Part shown: positions 33,765 to 46,290 of the stretch, in pieces
Numbering within the stretch: the first letter of the stretch is position 1
How the letters are laid out: every line of letters starts with the position of its first letter
From: Microglena sp. YARC
Lineage: Eukaryota; Chlorophyta; Chlorophyceae; Chlamydomonadales; Chlamydomonadaceae
Reading direction: 5' to 3'
Assembly: GCA_022414725.1 (NCBI GenBank)
Contig: CM039464.1
Coordinates: 61,954,357 to 62,018,356 of the forward strand
DNA length: 64,000 nucleotides
Position numbers and translations under genes: made by a program
Notes under the pieces: model-generated
What the model was told of the DNA's origin: nothing
What the model saw: only the letters and a program-made list of their open reading frames with translations
Databases searched by the model: none

Positions 33765-34215
33765 ACCCAGGAAGTGGGACCCCGCACACAAAGCAGTAAC
33801 CCAGGCCTGGCCAGTTTGGTGCCAAGCCAACTGCCCTTGTTTTCCACCCCAGGAAGTGGGACCCTGTACACGGAGCAACGCCCCAGGCCTGGCCAGTTTG
33901 GTGCCAAGCCAACTGCCCTTGTTTTCCACCCCAGGAAGTGGGACCCTGTACACGGAGCAGCGCCCCAGGCCTGGCTAGTTTGGTGCCAAGCCAACTGCCC
34001 TTGTTTTTCACCCCAGGAAGTGGGACCCTGTACACGGAGCAGCGCCCCAGGCCTGGCCAGTTTGGTGCCAAGCCAACTGCCCTTGTTTTCCACCTCAGGA
34101 AGTGGGACCCCGAACACAACGCAGCGACGCAGGTCTGGCCAGTTTGGTGCCAGGCCATATGCCCTTGTTTGTCACCCCAATAAGTGTGACCTTGTACACA
34201 AAGCAGCGCCCACCA
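33765..34215 (+). repeat. 82-bp VNTR downstream of copy 1 (about 5.5 units)
   Basis: The unit is CCAGGAAGTGGGACCCCGCA, then CACAAAGCAGCGCCCCAGGC, CTGGCCAGTTTGGTGCCAAG and CCAACTGCCCTTGTTTTTCA. Since 82 is not divisible by 3, frames cycle through all three readings and the long ORFs in it are artefacts. Confidence 0.9.
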
Positions 34216-35554
34216 AGGATTCAGAAAGAAAGGCGGAGAAGTTGCAGTTATTGGGGTGTTTTTGAAAGTATGGGGAAAGCAAAGGATTTCAAGAGGTCTG
34301 TCCACTACATCTCTGCACCTTTTTTTTCTGAATCAGTGTAGGCAATAAATAAACAGTCGTTTTGTCTCAACGTCTACCGTCTCAAACGCACAGCAGACAT
34401 TGGAGAGTCCATTAGGCTGCAAACATATATTTTGGCTAATGAGACATAGATTGTAGTTCATGAGACGCAGCTAGCTCCTCCTCCTCTTCAAACGACTTCA
34501 GGACTGCACTTGCGTGTGTGCAGGTGGAGCAGTAGGGGGGGGGGGGGCAGTATGGGGAAGCTGGTCAGCACTTGGGTTTAGGCGGTTAATGTTCAGTGTT
34601 TAGGATTTAGGGTTTAGGTGGTTATAGGGACAATGTTAAGGGTTTAGGTGACTTAGTAAAAGAAGTACTGCCCAGCTAAGTGCTGACCGGCTTCCCCCGA
34701 CCGGGTGGAGCGCCGAGTGCTTATGTCCATTGTCCGGTGGTATGGTATAACGGTATGGTATAACGTGAGTGACGGGTGATCGGATTAGGATCTCGATTCC
34801 CTTGGGTTGCTCACCACTGAAGTGCCAGGGGTGGGTGGGGGGGTGGGGGGGAGCTAATCAGATCCTCCCTCTTAAGCCATTGAACACCTACACGGTGTAC
34901 CCCCTACCGGGTGGAGCGCCGACTGCTTAGTTTAACTGGAACTTGGCTACAAGGCACCACCCTCGAGGCTGCTCCCCATCTTTAGCAGCAACAACAACAA
35001 TTTTAGGAGTAGTGGCTAGCTTGCCAGGTAATGCTCAAAGCATGATCGTCTCCCACTGCACTCAGGGCGTGTAGGCCACCAACCAGTGTTGTTCATTTCA
35101 GATTTGTTAAGGCCATGTTGAGCAACTACTTGGGCTACTCGAGCCTGATTTCAAGATTTTTGTGTAGCCATTGCTTGGCAGAGCTCATGGTTGAGAGCGA
35201 AAGCCCGGGGGGGGGGGGGGGGGGTCGGGGGGCAGTGCAACATGCACGTCCCAGTCAAAATCTGAACATATCTATCACAATTGTGTGTGTAAACACGCAT
35301 AAACACGCGCACCCCAGTGGAAGTGTGTGTGGAAACACACACTCACCCCTCTGAAGTGTGCGTGTTGACACGCAGACATGTACGTGTTTAACTTCCATGT
35401 TGGGGACAACATATTTATAGCTTATTACTAGCCCCCCCCCCCCCCCCCCCCGGGTAATCTATCATTCATTATCATATATCTTGAGTATTTGTGGATGGGC
35501 AAGTCCCTTTAGCCTAGTAGGCTACCCCTGGACTGTAACATACGCATACAATAA

Positions 35555-35700
35555 CAAGTCCAAGGCAGCGTCGCAAGCGCCGCAGAAAATTGGGAAATAG
35601 TGTTGACAACGAAATGGAGCGGACGGAGTCCAGTTAGTTACGAGACGGTTGGCTAACTTGTCAGGCTTCGTCTCTGTGGCACATCAGCCAGGGATGTTTT
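35555..35700. repeat. Dispersed repeat R, copy 3
   Basis: The GGCAGCGTCGCAAGCGCC block through GTCAGGCTTCGTCTCTGTGG is nearly identical to 45165-45290 at the end of D2. Confidence 0.65.
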
Positions 35701-35946
35701 TTTCAAAGCTGAAAATGGGTTTTCACTAGCTTTTTGGTTTTAGGCCTCCTCCAAGAACAGCGTCCATACAGCTTTTTCTGAGCGGCTCAAAGAGCCGCCC
35801 CAGGGTGCTGCGCCTTGAGCTGGGGGGGGTGGGGATCACCCCCTAAGAGTGTTTTTGAGAGGGGAGTGGGGTAGGGGGGTGGGGCGGGGTCATGGGGAAT
35901 CATACATGAATACTTGACACATCTTAGCATTTTGTGAGGATACTTG

Positions 35947-36335
35947 CTAGCTTTGTAAGTTGTAACCTGCTGAAAACACCCCTCTGTTCAAGGCCACTGC
36001 TAACTGCAAACCAGATAGCATGGACCAATGCATGACGGGCAGTGAAGTATTCTCCAGCTGGGCCTGCACACTTGTCTGCCTAGGGTAATCTGTCATGGGT
36101 CTGCCACTGGCAAGCAGGTCATACACCACCACCACCAGCTTTGCCTTCTGCTCCCTCTGCAATCTCGCAGCATTAGCCTCAACAGCACTCGGTGTAAAGA
36201 AGGGAGCCAAAGTTGTCTGATTTTTGATGTGGGTCACTGTCGTCTCATATCCCTTTACACCGCACATCTTGCTGTCGAAAGTAGAACTGCACACAGAGCA
36301 TCTGAATTTCCATCAATCATCTCGTTCGACAGCAC
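35947..36335 (-). CDS. Small zinc-finger ORF, possible transposase-derived fragment
   Basis: An ATG-started frame of 115 codons (36294 to 35947) is preceded by in-frame KFRCSV, so the open frame begins near 36335 after a stop. It has C-x2-C (CSVC), a further C and a TxH, as in BED/TTF-type zinc fingers that sit in front of hAT transposase domains. Next come a charged stretch (RLQREQKAK) and ..VVVVYDLLASGRPMTDYP, then ENTSLPVMHWS. The composition is that of a normal protein, unlike most frames here. It lies between D1 and D2 and is not duplicated. It may be a remnant or domesticated piece of a hAT-like transposase, but I cannot name a close relative. I do not see the rest of a transposase. Confidence 0.45.
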
Positions 36336-37456
36336 ACATTTGGGGCTAACTATTGAAGTACGGTCGGGATCAAGGTGTCGAGGATTCGAGAACCTCGAGT
36401 CGAGAATTCGAGATTGAGACGTTGAATAAGGGAAATTAGCTTTAAAGTTATTCCTGGTGTCGAGCTACAGGAAGTTATTTACGTCAGGTTCTAGAGATGA
36501 TGGTTACCTGCCACCTAGGTCTTTCCTGGTTCAGAAGTGGTTCAGAAGTACTGGGGTCTGCGTCGACTTGGGTTCTCGGTAGCGATTTGTGTCGACTTGG
36601 GTTCTGTGTAGCGATTTGGGTCTGAGAGCAGGAATCTCAAATCGGATCTCATATAGCGATAATTTTGCCAAAACGGGGTCAAATCTAGCGAACGCTATAT
36701 ATAGCGGGAAAATAATCTCTGGGATTTCAGCCCGGGAAGCGATGGTTGAGTAACACCCCCAATGCCCAAACCAAACCTAGAGACCCACTCAACTGGCATG
36801 AGGGTGAAGTGCCAGCTCGACAGAGCGAAAGCGCCAGTCAGCATGAAGGTCTGCGCATGCGCATGCGCAGCGAGCCAACGACACTCCGAGACTTGGTACA
36901 AAATCGCAAAGGCTCCAGGACTCAGATATATTTCGCGAAGCAGTTATACTTCACATCATTCATCATCATTGATCGCTTCCCTTTCGGCAATCAGCCCTGT
37001 CTGTCGGCAGTACGGCTACGCTTTCATTTGACTTCGGAAAAATGACTTTCTCAAACCTATCGCTACCGGCTTGGTCAGGAAACCAAATTCTCCCGGCAAA
37101 CATGCTCACCTATGTCGTCGCAAATTGAGGCCATCGCGTTCGCTTATCTCTAAGGCTACATTCGCGCTTGAAATCAGGGGACGAGGTGGAATTTGGAGGA
37201 AGTGATCTGGGAACTTCCGACCGAAACGACGGACGACATGACAGTGCCGTACTGCCGTCGACTGAGCAAATTGCCGTGCACCCATTCGGATATATTTAAT
37301 TTTGCCGGTCATGGACATTGCGCATCGCTGCGCGCTCTTACCCCTTCACAACTCAGTCTAGTCTCTTTGCGCTCTTCCTGTTGCTTCGAGAACCCAGTCG
37401 CCGCTCGATATGCTATTGGACCCCGGAGAGCCCAGTTCAACAACTCGCACGCCCAA

Positions 37457-37631
37457 CGGGTAAGTGCGATCGAATTACGATTCAAGTTATGAAGGTCTGC
37501 GTCTGCGTGTGCAGGGGGCGAGGCGGCGGGGTGGTGTGTGTGTGGGGGCGGGGGGGGGGCAGGGAGGGGCGAGGGGTGGAGAGAGGAGATGTAGGGGAGG
37601 GAGGGGGGCTAGGGGAGTGTAGTTATGTGTA

Positions 37632-37667
<36 letters not shown>

Positions 37668-38378
37668 GTAACCCGTTGAGTAACCCACCCCAAAACATAT
37701 AGGTGTTGCCAGCAGACACATGGGCGCTGTGCTAACAGTGCACAACCATGAATGGGAGGTAGGGGTATTTGCTGCAAATCAGGGTGGAGCAGAGTATGCA
37801 CTGAGTGTGAATGGGGGATGAGTGCAGTATGAATGCAGTGTTGACGGAGTGTGAACAAAGTATGAAGGAATACAAACAGAGCATAAACCAAGTGTGCACA
37901 GAGTATGGCCAGCGTAAGAATGCAGTATGAACAGGGTGTGGTTGGAGTATGAATAGTGTATGCATATAGTATGGATGTTGTATGCATGGAGTGGGCATTA
38001 AGTATGAACATACGGCATGAACGCCGCATGAACAAACGGAGAACAGAGGATGAACAGAGTAGGACAAAGAGCTCATGCTAGATGTGATGGGGGTATGTGG
38101 GTATTGGTATGAATAATATGCAAGCCCGCTATTATTTGCCCTGTATGTTGTTACAGCCCAAGGCCAATTAGGCTAAAGGGGCATGCCCAACCATGATATC
38201 AGGAGGGGCTAAAACCAAGAAAAGCACTGATGAACTGAAAGCCCAAACAATTGTTTTATCGACGGGGGCCCTGAGTTTTGGCCACAGTGATACTATAATT
38301 TTACAATTATAATAATGCCCTATACTAGAGTTCCTTCCCATGCCACTGACCCGTTCCCTGCCTTGTCCTCATGCCCCA
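37457..38378 (+). promoter_or_regulatory. 5' non-coding intron of copy 2
   Basis: Donor GGTAAGTGCG (37457) and acceptor CATGCCCCAG lie just before GCCTGAGAGCCTGTA and the ATG. The same sites flank about 0.9 kb in copies 1 and 3. It contains a 34-nt G tract (37632-37665) and AGTATGAAxAGAGTATGAAT-type short repeats. Confidence 0.55.
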
Positions 38379-38394
38379 GGCCTGAGAGCCTGTA

Positions 38395-41300
38395 ATGGAG
38401 GACTCCTCCTTCAGCTGCCCTTCCTGCCCCTACTGCCTTGAAGACTTGGGTCACTGTGGGGGCCTTACGACACTACCCTGTGGTCACAATGGATGCTTGG
38501 AATGCTTCACCCTCATTGTCAACAGCCGCGATCCTTCCTGCCCGCTGTGCCGCATTCCGCTGGACCCCATCGTCCCCTCAAACAAACAGCCAGTTCAAAG
38601 AGGTGCTTGAAGCGCTGGCCCGGCTGGCCTCATATGTGTCAGAGCTGTGCCTAGGCACTGCCTTCCCCCCCTTGCTCACCATCTCCAACGAGCTCTCCCC
38701 TCCCCCCACCTCTTGCAAACAGTCTAGGGCGGAGGAAGAGTGCAAGTGGCCCCTGCATCCTGATAGCCTGTGCCAAGCTTGTGTGAGGCAGGAGACTTAG
38801 AGGGTGTGCAATCACTGTTAAGGAGAGGGAGGGAGGAGACGTATTCTTGTTCAGATCACCATCGAGCCCTTCACGCTGCAGCTAAGGGGGCCACTTGGAG
38901 TGCTTGAGTGATATCCTTGAGCATGTTGCCCGCGTGCTTGGGCCTGCTGCCCCTGCCAACATGGTGAACTTGAAGGCAGTGTGGGCTAGGAGATCAGCCT
39001 TGCATGAATCTGTGGTGTCAGGTCAGCGTCGCTGTGTGGCCGCCCTCCTAGAAGCAGGAAGCCATGTCAGATGAGGTGGATGCAATGGGGGACAGCCCTC
39101 TGGTGTCAGCTACGGAAAGAGGTGACCTAGAGTGTGCCCTCCTCCTCCTCGATGCCGGTGCTCACTTTCCCCCCAACATTCTGATGAGTCACACACAAGC
39201 TCAACCTGAGGTGGTGGCTACCAAACCCATTTGTGCGGGTTGGACACTGCTGCACTTTGCATCTTGGGGGGTGCCTGTGCATCATGTCAAGGCCACTCTC
39301 AAGCGGGGTGTGGTTTTGTTTGAGGCGGCAGGGCCTGATGGGCCGAGCCCTTGCTTTGACAGTGCATCCTTTCTGTCCCACTTGAAGCCCTCCGACAGTG
39401 TGGTATCAGTGCTGCTGTCCTGCAGCAGCAGTGTGTCAGTGAACGCCAAGGACATCATGGGCATGACTCCTCTGCACCTGGCAGCCACAGGTGGGCAGGC
39501 TGCTCACATGGCTGACCTGTTGTCCAAGGGGGCGACAGCAGAGGCACAGGATGCGTTTGGAGAACGCCCCTGCACCATGCAGCTAGGCAGGGTCACTTGC
39601 CCTGTGTGTTGGCTCTCTTGGACCATGGGGCCAAGGTGGACACTCAGTCCATGGATGGGCACACTGCGTTGCATGAGGCTGTTGACAGTGGACGTGTCTG
39701 TTGCTACCCCGCTCTGTTGAGCGGGGGTGCACAGTTAGAAAGTCAAACCAATTGTGGGTGGACCCCTCTGCATCTGGCTGTGATCCGGGGATCTGTGCAG
39801 TGTTGTACTACTCTCCTAGACCAGGGTGCCAAGGTGGACGCCCAGGGTTGCTATGGCTGGACCCCATTGCACGTGGCTGCAGGCAGAGGAGCGACCGACT
39901 GCCTGTCGGCCCTGGTGGATAGCGGGGCAGCATTGAGTGCTGTGGATGAAGCTGGATCTACTCCCCTGCATCAGGCTGCAGCTGAGGGACATATGAATTG
40001 CGTGATCCTTCTCCTGAGTAAGGGTGCGGATGTGAATGAAGTGGGTTTGTGTGGCATGACAGCCTTGCATGAGAGTGCCAGCCATGGACATACTGAATGT
40101 GTGGAGCTACTCCTTTCCATGGGAGCGGGTGTGGATGTGCGTTGCCCAGAGGGATTAACTCCCTTGCACTGCGCTGCAAGCAGGGGGCATGCGGAGTGTG
40201 TGCGCTTACTCCTGCAGCATGATGGAGTGGACGTTGATGCCCGCAGCCAAGATGGAATGACGCCCCTGTTGTACGCTGCAAGCGCAGGAAGCCTAGATTG
40301 TGTGATGGCTGTCCTGAATAAGGGGGCTCGGTGGGTTGCTGCAGACAAATGGCTTCGCACGGCACTGCACCATACTGCTGACCGTGATTGTGTGCTTGCC
40401 CTCCTGACCCATGGGGCCAAGGTGTCTGCTAAGGCAGAAGATGGATCCACTCCCTTGCATCATGCAGCCAGCCTAAGATCTGCAGGTAGCTTGATAGCTC
40501 TGCTGGACAGTGGTGCCAAGACGGATGTGAAGTGCAAGGAAGGACTGGCGCCGTTGCATGTGGCTGCTCAACATAAACATCCAGAATGTGTCATTGCTCT
40601 CCTGAACAAGGGGGCCAAGGTGAATGTTCAGGGGCAGGACGCATGGACTGCTTTGCACTACGCTGTGGATCCTATGTTGAGGACTCCGGAAGCCTGTTTG
40701 ATGGCTCTTCTTAGCAAGGCTGAGTCAAGAGTGATGCCAATGTCTGACGCAATTCCCAAGTGTGCATCAGGTTGCTGTCAGGGGATGGTGGGCAACAGGC
40801 AACCCTCATTTTGCATGCCCCGCAACAGTCTGCACTCATCAGTGAGGATGTACGTTGTGTTGTGGCTCTCCTGGACAAGGGAGCAAAGGTGGATGCTCAG
40901 TCTGTGGATGGAGTCTCATCCTTCATCAGGCCGCAATCGTGGGAAATGTTGATTGTGTGCAGGCCCTCATGGACAGGGGAGCCAAGGTGGATGTTCCAGC
41001 CAAAGGTGGATTGACTCCCTTGCACCAGGCTGCAGAAGAGGGACACACACGGATTGTGATAGCTCTCCTCAAGAAGATGTGCATGGAAGATGTTCTTATG
41101 TGCAAGGCAGATGTTCAGAACAAAGACGGAGTGGCACCCCTGCATCTGGCTGTAAGGGCGGGTCACCCAGAGTGTGTGAATGCTCTCCTGGTCATGAATG
41201 CCAAGGTGGATGTTCAGACCAAAGATGGAAGGACACCTTTGCATGTTGCTGCTCAAGAGGGACATGCAGCATGTGTGGAGGCTCTCCTAGTTGGTGGAGC

Positions 41301-43110
41301 CAACGTAGATGCTCAAGACCACAAACTAGAAGCTCCCCTGCACCTGGCTGCCCACAGAGGACACCTAGCTTGTGTGAAGGCTCTCCTAGACAGTGGAGCC
41401 ATAGTAGATGCAGAGAATGGGCTTGGAAAGACTCCCTTGCTGTTGGCTATTGATCAGGGCCACGCAGGATGTGTGATGGCTCTTGTGGACAGTGGAGCCA
41501 TGGTAGAAGCTGAGGACAAGCAGGGAATGACTCCCTTGCGTTGGGCTGCTTATCAGGGACACGCAGAATGTGCCAGGGCTCTTGTGGTCAGTGGAGCCAA
41601 GGTAGAAGCTGAGGACATGGAGGGAATGACTCCCTTGCATTGCGCTGCATTTGCGGGACACACAATGTGTTTGAAGGTTCTCGTGGACAGTGGAGCCATG
41701 TTAGAAGCTGAGGACAAGCAAGGAAAGACTCCCTTGAATTTGGCTGCTTTAAATGGACATGCAGAATGTGCCAGGACTCTCGTGGACAGTGGGGCCATGG
41801 CAGAAGCTGAGGACAAGCACGGAAAGACTCCCTTGCATTGGGCTGCTTTGAAGGGACACGCAGAATGTGCGAGGACTCTAGTGAACAGTGGAGCCAAGGT
41901 AGAAGCTGAGGACGAGCTTGGAAGGACTCCCTTGCATTGGGCTGCTTATCAGGGACACGCAAAGTGTGTGAAGACTCTTGTGGACAGTGGAGCCATGGTA
42001 GAAGCTGAGGACATGCAGGGTATAACTCCCTTGCATTGCGCTGCTTTAGTGGGACACGCAAAGTGTGTGAAGGCTCTCGTGGACAGTGGAGCCATGTTAG
42101 AAGCCGAGGACAAGCAGGGAAATACTCCCTTGCATTGGGCTGCTTCTCAGGGACAGGTAGAGTGTGTGAAGGCTCTCGTGGACAGTGGAGCCATGGTAGA
42201 AGCTGGGGACGAGCAGGGAAAGACTCCCTTGCATTGGGCTACTTTAGCAGGACATGCAGAATGTGCGAGGACTCTCGTGGACAGTGGAGCCATGGTAGAA
42301 TCTGAGGACAAGCAGGGAAAGACTCCCTTGCATTTGGCTGCTTCTCAGGGAGAGGTAAAGTGTGTAAAGGCTCTCGTGGGCAGTGGAGCCATGGTAGAAG
42401 CTGAGGACGATCAGGGAATGACTCCCTTGCATTGGGCTGCTTTTCACGGACACGCAGAATGTGCGAAGGCTCTCATGGACCGTGGAGCCATAGTAGATGC
42501 AAAGAATGTGCTGGGAAAGACTCCCTTGCTGTTGGCTATTGATCAGGGCCACGCAAGATTTGTGAAGGCTCTCGTGGATAGTGGAGCCATGGTAGAAGCT
42601 GAGGACGAGCAGGGAATGACTCCCTTGCATTGCGCTGCTTCTCAGGGACAGGTAGAATGTGTGAAGGCTCTCGTAGACAGTGGGGCCATGGTAGAAGCTA
42701 AGGACAAGCTGGGATTGACTCCATTGCATTGCGCTGCTTTAGAGGGACACGCAAAGTGTGTGAAGGCTCTCGTGGACAGTGGAGCCATGGTAGAAGCTGA
42801 GGACAAGCAGGGAAAGACTCCCTTGCATTGGGCTGCTTTAAATGGACATGCAGAATGTGCGAGGACTCTAGTGGGCAGTGGAGCCATGGTAGAAGCTGAG
42901 GACGATCAGGGAATGACTCCCTTGCATTGGGCTGCTTTTCACGGACACGCAGAATGTGCGAGGACTCTCGTGGACAGTGGAGCCATGGTAGAAGCTGAGG
43001 ACAAGCAGGGGAAGACCCCCTTGCATTGGGCTACTTTAGAGGGGCACACGGAATGTGTGAAGGCTCTCCGAGACTGTGGAGCCAGCTTAGGCACAGTGGA
43101 GAAGCAGTGA
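38395..43110 (+). pseudogene. RING-ankyrin gene copy 2, multiple small indels
   Basis: It is collinear with copy 3 but broken by 1-2 nt indels: at about 38575-38588 (one C and one A missing), 38782 (TG added), 38886 (one G missing), 39060 (A added), 39557 (one G missing), 40325-40338 (G missing, T added), 40755 (C added), 40808 (T added) and 40916 (a CTCC/CATC change with one C missing). Most are in homopolymers. The indels sum to zero, so the last 751-codon stretch (40855-43110) ends at the common C-terminus LGTVEKQ. That stretch has about 17 nearly identical 33-residue ankyrin units (consensus TPLHWAALxGHAECARTLVD then SGAMVEAEDKQGK). It is either a decayed copy or an intact gene with uncorrected sequencing errors. 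Confidence 0.75.
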
Positions 43111-43474
43111 ATGACTCCCTTGCACGAGCACCGATTGTTCCCACCCACTACGCAAAAGAGCTGGTACATGTAGCCAATGACAAAAACAGTGCAGGTAGAT
43201 TGTTTTCTCAACCGCCTATAGCCCAATGTGGATGGATGGGAAGCTTTGTTGTGTATTGAAACGATTTTCACGCCAGAAAGTGGGACCCCGTCTGCTACGA
43301 GTAGCTACTTCCTCCACTACTTTCGAAACTCCCAGCCTCCCTCCTCGCCAACGACCTACTCCTTGCCCTTTCTCGCTGTCTGCAGATCAGGTTCTTAACT
43401 ATTCGCTCCCTGCCCTGCCGGTTACTGCTAAAGCGTTTTTCTGTGTCGCTAGCGTCACACGCTTAGGACTTGTC

Positions 43475-43765
43475 ACCCCAGGAAGTGGGACCCCGCACAC
43501 AAAGCAGTGACCCAGGCCTGGCCAGTTTGGTGCCAAGCCAACTGCCCTTGTTTTCCACCCCAAGAAAGTGGGACCTGTACACGGATGCAGCGCCCCAGGC
43601 CTGGCCAGTTTGGTGCCAAGCCAACTGCCCTTGTTTTCACCCCAGGAAGTGGGACCCCAACACAAAGCGCAGCGACGCAGGTCTGGCCAGTTTGGTGCCA
43701 GGCCATATGCCCTTGTTTGTCACCCCAATAAGTGTGACCTTGTACACACAAAGCAGCGCCCACCA
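43475..43765 (+). repeat. 82-bp VNTR downstream of copy 2 (about 3.5 units)
   Basis: The same unit as at 33765-34215, but only about 3.5 copies and with more length errors in G/C runs. Confidence 0.9.
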
Positions 43766-44079
43766 AGGATTCAGAAAGAAAGGCGGAGAAGTTGCAGTTA
43801 TTGGGGTGTTTTTGAAAGTATGGGGAAAGCAAAGGATTTCAAGAGGTCTGTCCACTACATCTCTGCACCTTTTTTTCTGAATCAGTGTAGGCAATAAATA
43901 AACAGTCGTCTAGTCTCAACGTCTACCGTCTCAAACGCACAACAGACATTGGAGAGTCCATTAGGCTGCAAACATATATTTTGGCTAATGAGACATAGAT
44001 TGTAGTTCATGAGACGCAGCTAGCTCCTCCTCCTCCTCAAACGACTTCAGGACTGCACTTGCGTGTGTGAAGGTGGAGC

Positions 44080-44091
44080 AGTAGGGGGGGG

Positions 44092-44130
<39 letters not shown>
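44080..44130. repeat. Poly-G tract
   Basis: A run of about 45 G is interrupted by one A. D1 has only 12 G at the matching place (34537-34548). Similar runs lie at 44777-44824 and, as C, at 45024-45060. Confidence 0.85.
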
Positions 44131-44131
<1 letters not shown>

Positions 44132-45022
44132 ATGGGGAAGCTGGTCAGCACTTGGGTTTAGGCGGTTAATGTTCAGTGTTTAGGATTTAGGGTTAGTGGT
44201 TATGGTGGTTTAGGTGACTTAGTAAAAGAAGTACTGCCCAGCTAAGTGCTGACCAGCTTCCCGCGACCGGGTGGAGCGCCGAGTGCTTATGTCCATTGTC
44301 CGGTGGTATGTTATAACGGTATGGTATGACGTGTGTGACGGGTGATCGGATTAGGATCTCGATTCCCTTGGGTTGCTCACCACTGAAGTGCCAGGGGTGG
44401 GTGGGGGGGGTGGGGGGGGAGCTAATCAGATCCTCCCTCTTAAGCCATTGAACACCTACACGGTGTACCCCCTACCGGGGTGGAGCGCCCGACTGCTTAG
44501 TTTAACTGGAACTTGGCTACAAGGCACCACCCTCGAGGCTGCTCCCCATCTTTAGCAGCAACAACAACAATTTTAGGAGTAATGGCTAGCTTGCCAGGTA
44601 ATGCTCAAAGCATGATCGTCTCCCACTGCACTCAGGGCGTGTAGGCCACCAACCTGTGTTGTTCATTTCAGATTTGTTAAGGCCATGTTGAGCAACTACT
44701 TGGGCTACTCGAGCCTGATTTCAAGATTTTTTGTGTAGCCATTGCATGGCAGAGCGCATGGTGGAGTGCGAAAGCCCGGGGGGGGGGGGGGGGGGAGGGG
44801 GGGGGGGGGGGTGGGGGGGGGGGTCGGGGGTGTCAGTGCAACATGCACGTCCAAGTCAAAATCTGAACATATCTATCACAATTGTGTGTGTAAACACGCA
44901 CACCCCAGTGGAAGTGTGTGTGGAAACACACACTCACCCCTCTGAAGTGTGCGTGTCGACGCGCAGACATGTACGTGTTTAACTTCCATGTTGGGGACAT
45001 CATATTTGTAGCTTATTACTAG

Positions 45023-45055
<33 letters not shown>

Positions 45056-45164
45056 CCCCCGGTAATCTATCATTCATTATCTTGTTTTCTTGAGTATTTG
45101 TGGATGGGCAAGTCCCTTTAGCCTAGTAGGCTACCCCTGGACTGTAACATACGCATACAATAAC

Positions 45165-45370
45165 AAGTCCAAGGCAGCGTCGCAAGCGCCGCAGAAAATT
45201 GGGGAACAGTGTTGACAACGAAATTGAGCAGACGGAATCCAATTAGTTACAAGACGTTTGGCTAACGTGTCAGGCTTCGTCTCTGTGGCTCATCAGGCGC
45301 ACAAACCAACACACAGACAACGGGGTGACCCTGGGGCTTCCGCCCCCAGAAGGGGGGCTCTGCCAAAAAT
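45165..45370. repeat. Dispersed repeat R, copy 4
   Basis: It starts with GGCAGCGTCGCAAGCGCCGC and extends through GGGGTGACCCTGGGGCTTCC, the part also seen at 1665. It carries a fuller right end than copy 3. Confidence 0.65.
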
Positions 45371-45555
45371 AAGCATGTATCGGGAGGAGAAAATAAAAAG
45401 ATAGGTCACACCCAGCCTAAAAGACACGAGGAGAGGACACATTATCATAGACATGCCATAGTTGACCCAATATAAGCCCTCTTCACAGGGTACACGCAAT
45501 ATAGCAATTTAATAGTGTTCATGAATCAGAATACCCATGCTTGCGATATATGGAA

Positions 45556-45750
45556 CAGGGTAATTCAAAGCGCGCGCTTTAGCGCTTTTGAGCGCTGACT
45601 TTGTAGCCCCCTCTGCGCTTTAAGCGCAGTTTTTTGCAACTCCCTGTGGGCGCAGCAAGCAATTTTTTGCGCTTTTTGCACTACAAAGCGCAGTTTTTGG
45701 TTTTCGGGTGCGCTAAAACGCTGGCCAATTTGGCAATTTGAAGTACCCTG
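45556..45750 (-). mobile_element. MITE family 1, copy c
   Basis: It starts CAGGGTAATTCAAAGCGCGC and ends TTGAAGTACCCTG. The flanks ATATGGAA and ATACGGTA match at 6 of 8. It is a full-length 195 bp. Confidence 0.8.
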
Positions 45751-46059
45751 ATACGGTATTGTGTGGGCTTTGCTCAAATTCCTCTGTGGGGCATTTATGG
45801 CTAACCCCACAATTGAACTTGGTTGCTTCAGCCAGCAATTTGGCTGCTTGCCGTCGTTGCCAGTAAAAACAAGTATTACCAGGAAATTGTAAATGCGAAC
45901 AATCGACTGTTTTCTTTTTTCCATTTTTCTTTTTCATTTTTCTTATTTTGAATCTCCTAGAACCTCTACAACCCTACAAACTAAACCCCTCAAAATCCAC
46001 CCCCACTCAAACCCTGACCACCCTAAAACCATGCCTAGCAGCGGGAGACCATGCTTTGG

Positions 46060-46290
46060 CTATTTTTGGCGGAGCCCCCTCTTCAAGGGGGCGGGAGCCC
46101 CCATGTTAACCCATTTGTCCGTCCGACCGAAAAACAAAAAAGGCTTGAAGCCTGACACGTAAGCCAACGGTCGCGAAACTAACTCACTTCGTTCAGCTCC
46201 ATCGTTGCCACCTTTTGTTCCGTTCCCAACACACTCCGCCAATTTTCCGCGTCGCTTGCGACGCTCCATAGGACTTGTTGCCCTCTTGGG
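46060..46290. repeat. Dispersed repeat R, copy 5 (reverse)
   Basis: It contains GGCGGAGCCCCCTCTTCAAG, the GGCTTGAAGCCTGACACG block and TTCCGCGTCGCTTGCGACGC. It lies directly before the left edge of D3. Confidence 0.65.

Larger units (their letters stand above)
30160..35700 (+). repeat. Segmental duplication unit D1 (RING-ankyrin locus, shortened)
   Basis: From about 30160 (GGAACTTCCGAC) to about 35690 the sequence aligns in order with D2 (37200-45290) and D3 (46790-about 54915): upstream region, 5' non-coding exon and intron, coding region, 82-bp VNTR and downstream spacer. D1 is shorter because of a coding deletion. Confidence 0.85.
36725..45290 (+). repeat. Segmental duplication unit D2
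   Basis: It starts at GGGAAGCGATGGTTGAGTAA (identical at 46334 in D3) and runs to GTCAGGCTTCGTCTCTGTGG. Homology with D3 extends to the equivalent of about 44280, and with D1 to the end. The offset to D3 is about 9.59 kb at both the left edge and the start codon. Confidence 0.85.

Noticed and set aside
33688..34305. Long ORFs downstream of the RING-ankyrin copies, both strands
   Set aside because: They result from the 82-bp VNTR, where every third unit returns to the same frame. The same false frames occur in D2 and D3.
39958..40450. Minus-strand ORFs over the ankyrin genes
   Set aside because: They are antisense shadows of the ankyrin units, where repetition keeps the opposite strand open.
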